Shown here: positions 25,464 through 25,949 of the stretch, piece after piece
Numbering within the stretch: the first letter of the stretch is position 1
Layout: each line of letters starts with the position of its first letter
Source: Gracilaria domingensis
Lineage: Eukaryota; Rhodophyta; Florideophyceae; Gracilariales; Gracilariaceae
Direction: 5' to 3'
DNA length: 25,949 nt
Assembly (NCBI GenBank): GCA_022539475.1
Contig: VCMS01000651.1
Coordinates: 1-25,949 of the forward strand
The notes under the pieces: generated by a model
What the model was told of the DNA's origin: nothing
What the model saw: only the letters and a program-made list of their open reading frames with translations
The model's database searches: none
Program-made: the position numbers and the translations under genes

Positions 25464-25949
25464 AAAAGAATTATAATGAGTTCATGGATAACAATTAGAA
25501 ACTAGACACCAACGAAGTTTAGATCAGGGCATAAACAATGCAGTTATCGTGAATTGCTGTGATATTGTGATTGTTGTGAATACATCACGTAAGAGCGTCT
25601 ATAAGCTTGTGAAGTTTTCATGTGCAGTTCTCACGTCCTCCCCCTATTCCCTCTTTCCATCAAACGGGGATTCTTGTCATGTGGAACCTTATCAAATAGG
25701 TTCAACACAGTGTAACGTGGCAAGCTGGAATGTGTATGGTTAACAGGAATCAGCCATGGAAAAATGTCAATTGTAGACAGCAGTTTTGTTGGCGGTGTGT
25801 CGTCTTCCGGGTCTCATCTCACTATCATCCGATCAAACTTGCCTTCCGCTTTTCACCTTTTTCTGCAACGAATAAGCTTTTCTACACTCTCAACATGTCC
25901 AATGAATTTCAAGCGCCTTATACGGATGAATATAAGACAATATCCAGCG
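25330..25949. other. Low-quality sequence end
   Basis: Compared with the same positions in units 1-5, this stretch shows frequent single-base insertions, deletions and substitutions (for example AAACCGAAG for AAACGAAG, and doubled or lost bases throughout 25470-25940). Five preceding units are nearly perfect copies, so reading error is the simplest cause. Confidence 0.8.
25518..25949 (+). repeat. Array unit 6, partial, low-quality sequence
   Basis: It aligns to the first ~430 bases of the unit but with many single-base gains and losses, ending about 55 bases into gene A. The error pattern (single-base indels at a contig end) argues for poor sequence rather than divergence, so no gene is called. 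Confidence 0.85.

Larger units (their letters stand above)
23418..25517 (+). repeat. Array unit 5 (2100 bp)
   Basis: It shares the unit 4 deletion near 24061. Five extra single bases in its last ~170 bases lie in the low-quality end of the sequence. Confidence 0.93.
15038..25949 (+). repeat. Tandem array of a ~2,096-bp gene-containing unit
   Basis: Five full units and the first 432 bases of a sixth stand head to tail. I take the start of each unit at TTTAGATCAGGGCATAAC: 15038, 17131, 19227, 21323, 23418 and 25518. Lengths are 2093, 2096, 2096, 2095 and 2100 bp, the last inflated by apparent sequencing errors. Units are almost identical; a handful of single-base indels and one substitution distinguish them. 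The right end is not reached. Such homogeneity implies recent amplification or continuing concerted evolution. Confidence 0.97.

Noticed and set aside
15038..25949. Array considered as CRISPR or as simple satellite
   Set aside because: Units are 2.1 kb, contain ORFs, and have no short spacer-repeat pattern, so it is not CRISPR. Gene-like content with a frame-restoring intron argues against a pure satellite.

Overview
The window looks like nuclear DNA of a filamentous eukaryote, most likely an oomycete such as Phytophthora. The reasons are a Ty3/gypsy element whose polyprotein ends in a chromodomain, a COG3315-type methyltransferase of a kind common in oomycetes, short-intron gene structure, and initiator-like CTCATT/TCACT motifs near starts. 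The species assignment is inference. Nothing bacterial (operons, tRNA or rRNA genes, CRISPR) is present.

Layout: (1) 1-2195 is mostly anonymous AT-rich DNA around one recognisable host gene. This is a minus-strand leucine-carboxyl-methyltransferase-family (LCM/PPM) SAM-dependent methyltransferase at 1174-1943, split by one frameshift. (2) 2195-3106 resembles the 5' leader and start of another element or gene: a TATA box, a hairpin and a hydrophilic frameshifted ORF. It is cut off at the LTR that follows. (3) 3107-14841 is one ~11.7 kb Ty3/gypsy chromodomain retrotransposon on the minus strand. In its own order it has a 5' LTR (14294-14841), primer-binding site, decayed gag, protease, reverse transcriptase, RNase H, integrase and chromodomain. 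A ~2.7 kb 3' region follows, carrying a long ORF on the opposite (+) strand, then the 3' LTR (3107-3656). The LTRs are nearly identical, yet gag-pol is broken by many frameshifts and stops. (4) 14842-15037 is a short spacer. (5) 15038-25949 is a tandem array of a ~2,096 bp unit: five full copies and the start of a sixth. The copies are almost identical, and the array runs off the window.

Each array unit carries, in order: a hairpin; gene A (hydrophilic N-terminal half, probable 64-nt intron, strongly hydrophobic valine-rich segment); a ~199 bp truncated duplicate of gene B's upstream region and first codons; a 52-codon ORF of different composition; and gene B (MSSLEG..., with a hydrophobic tail beyond an in-frame TGA). 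I recognise no family for A, B or the 52-codon ORF. The array is the most promising undescribed feature. The antisense ORF inside the retrotransposon comes second.

Quality limits: there is an N at 12644 inside a ragged duplicated stretch, and the last ~600 bases contain many single-base indels relative to the other units. Some frameshifts may therefore be sequencing errors.
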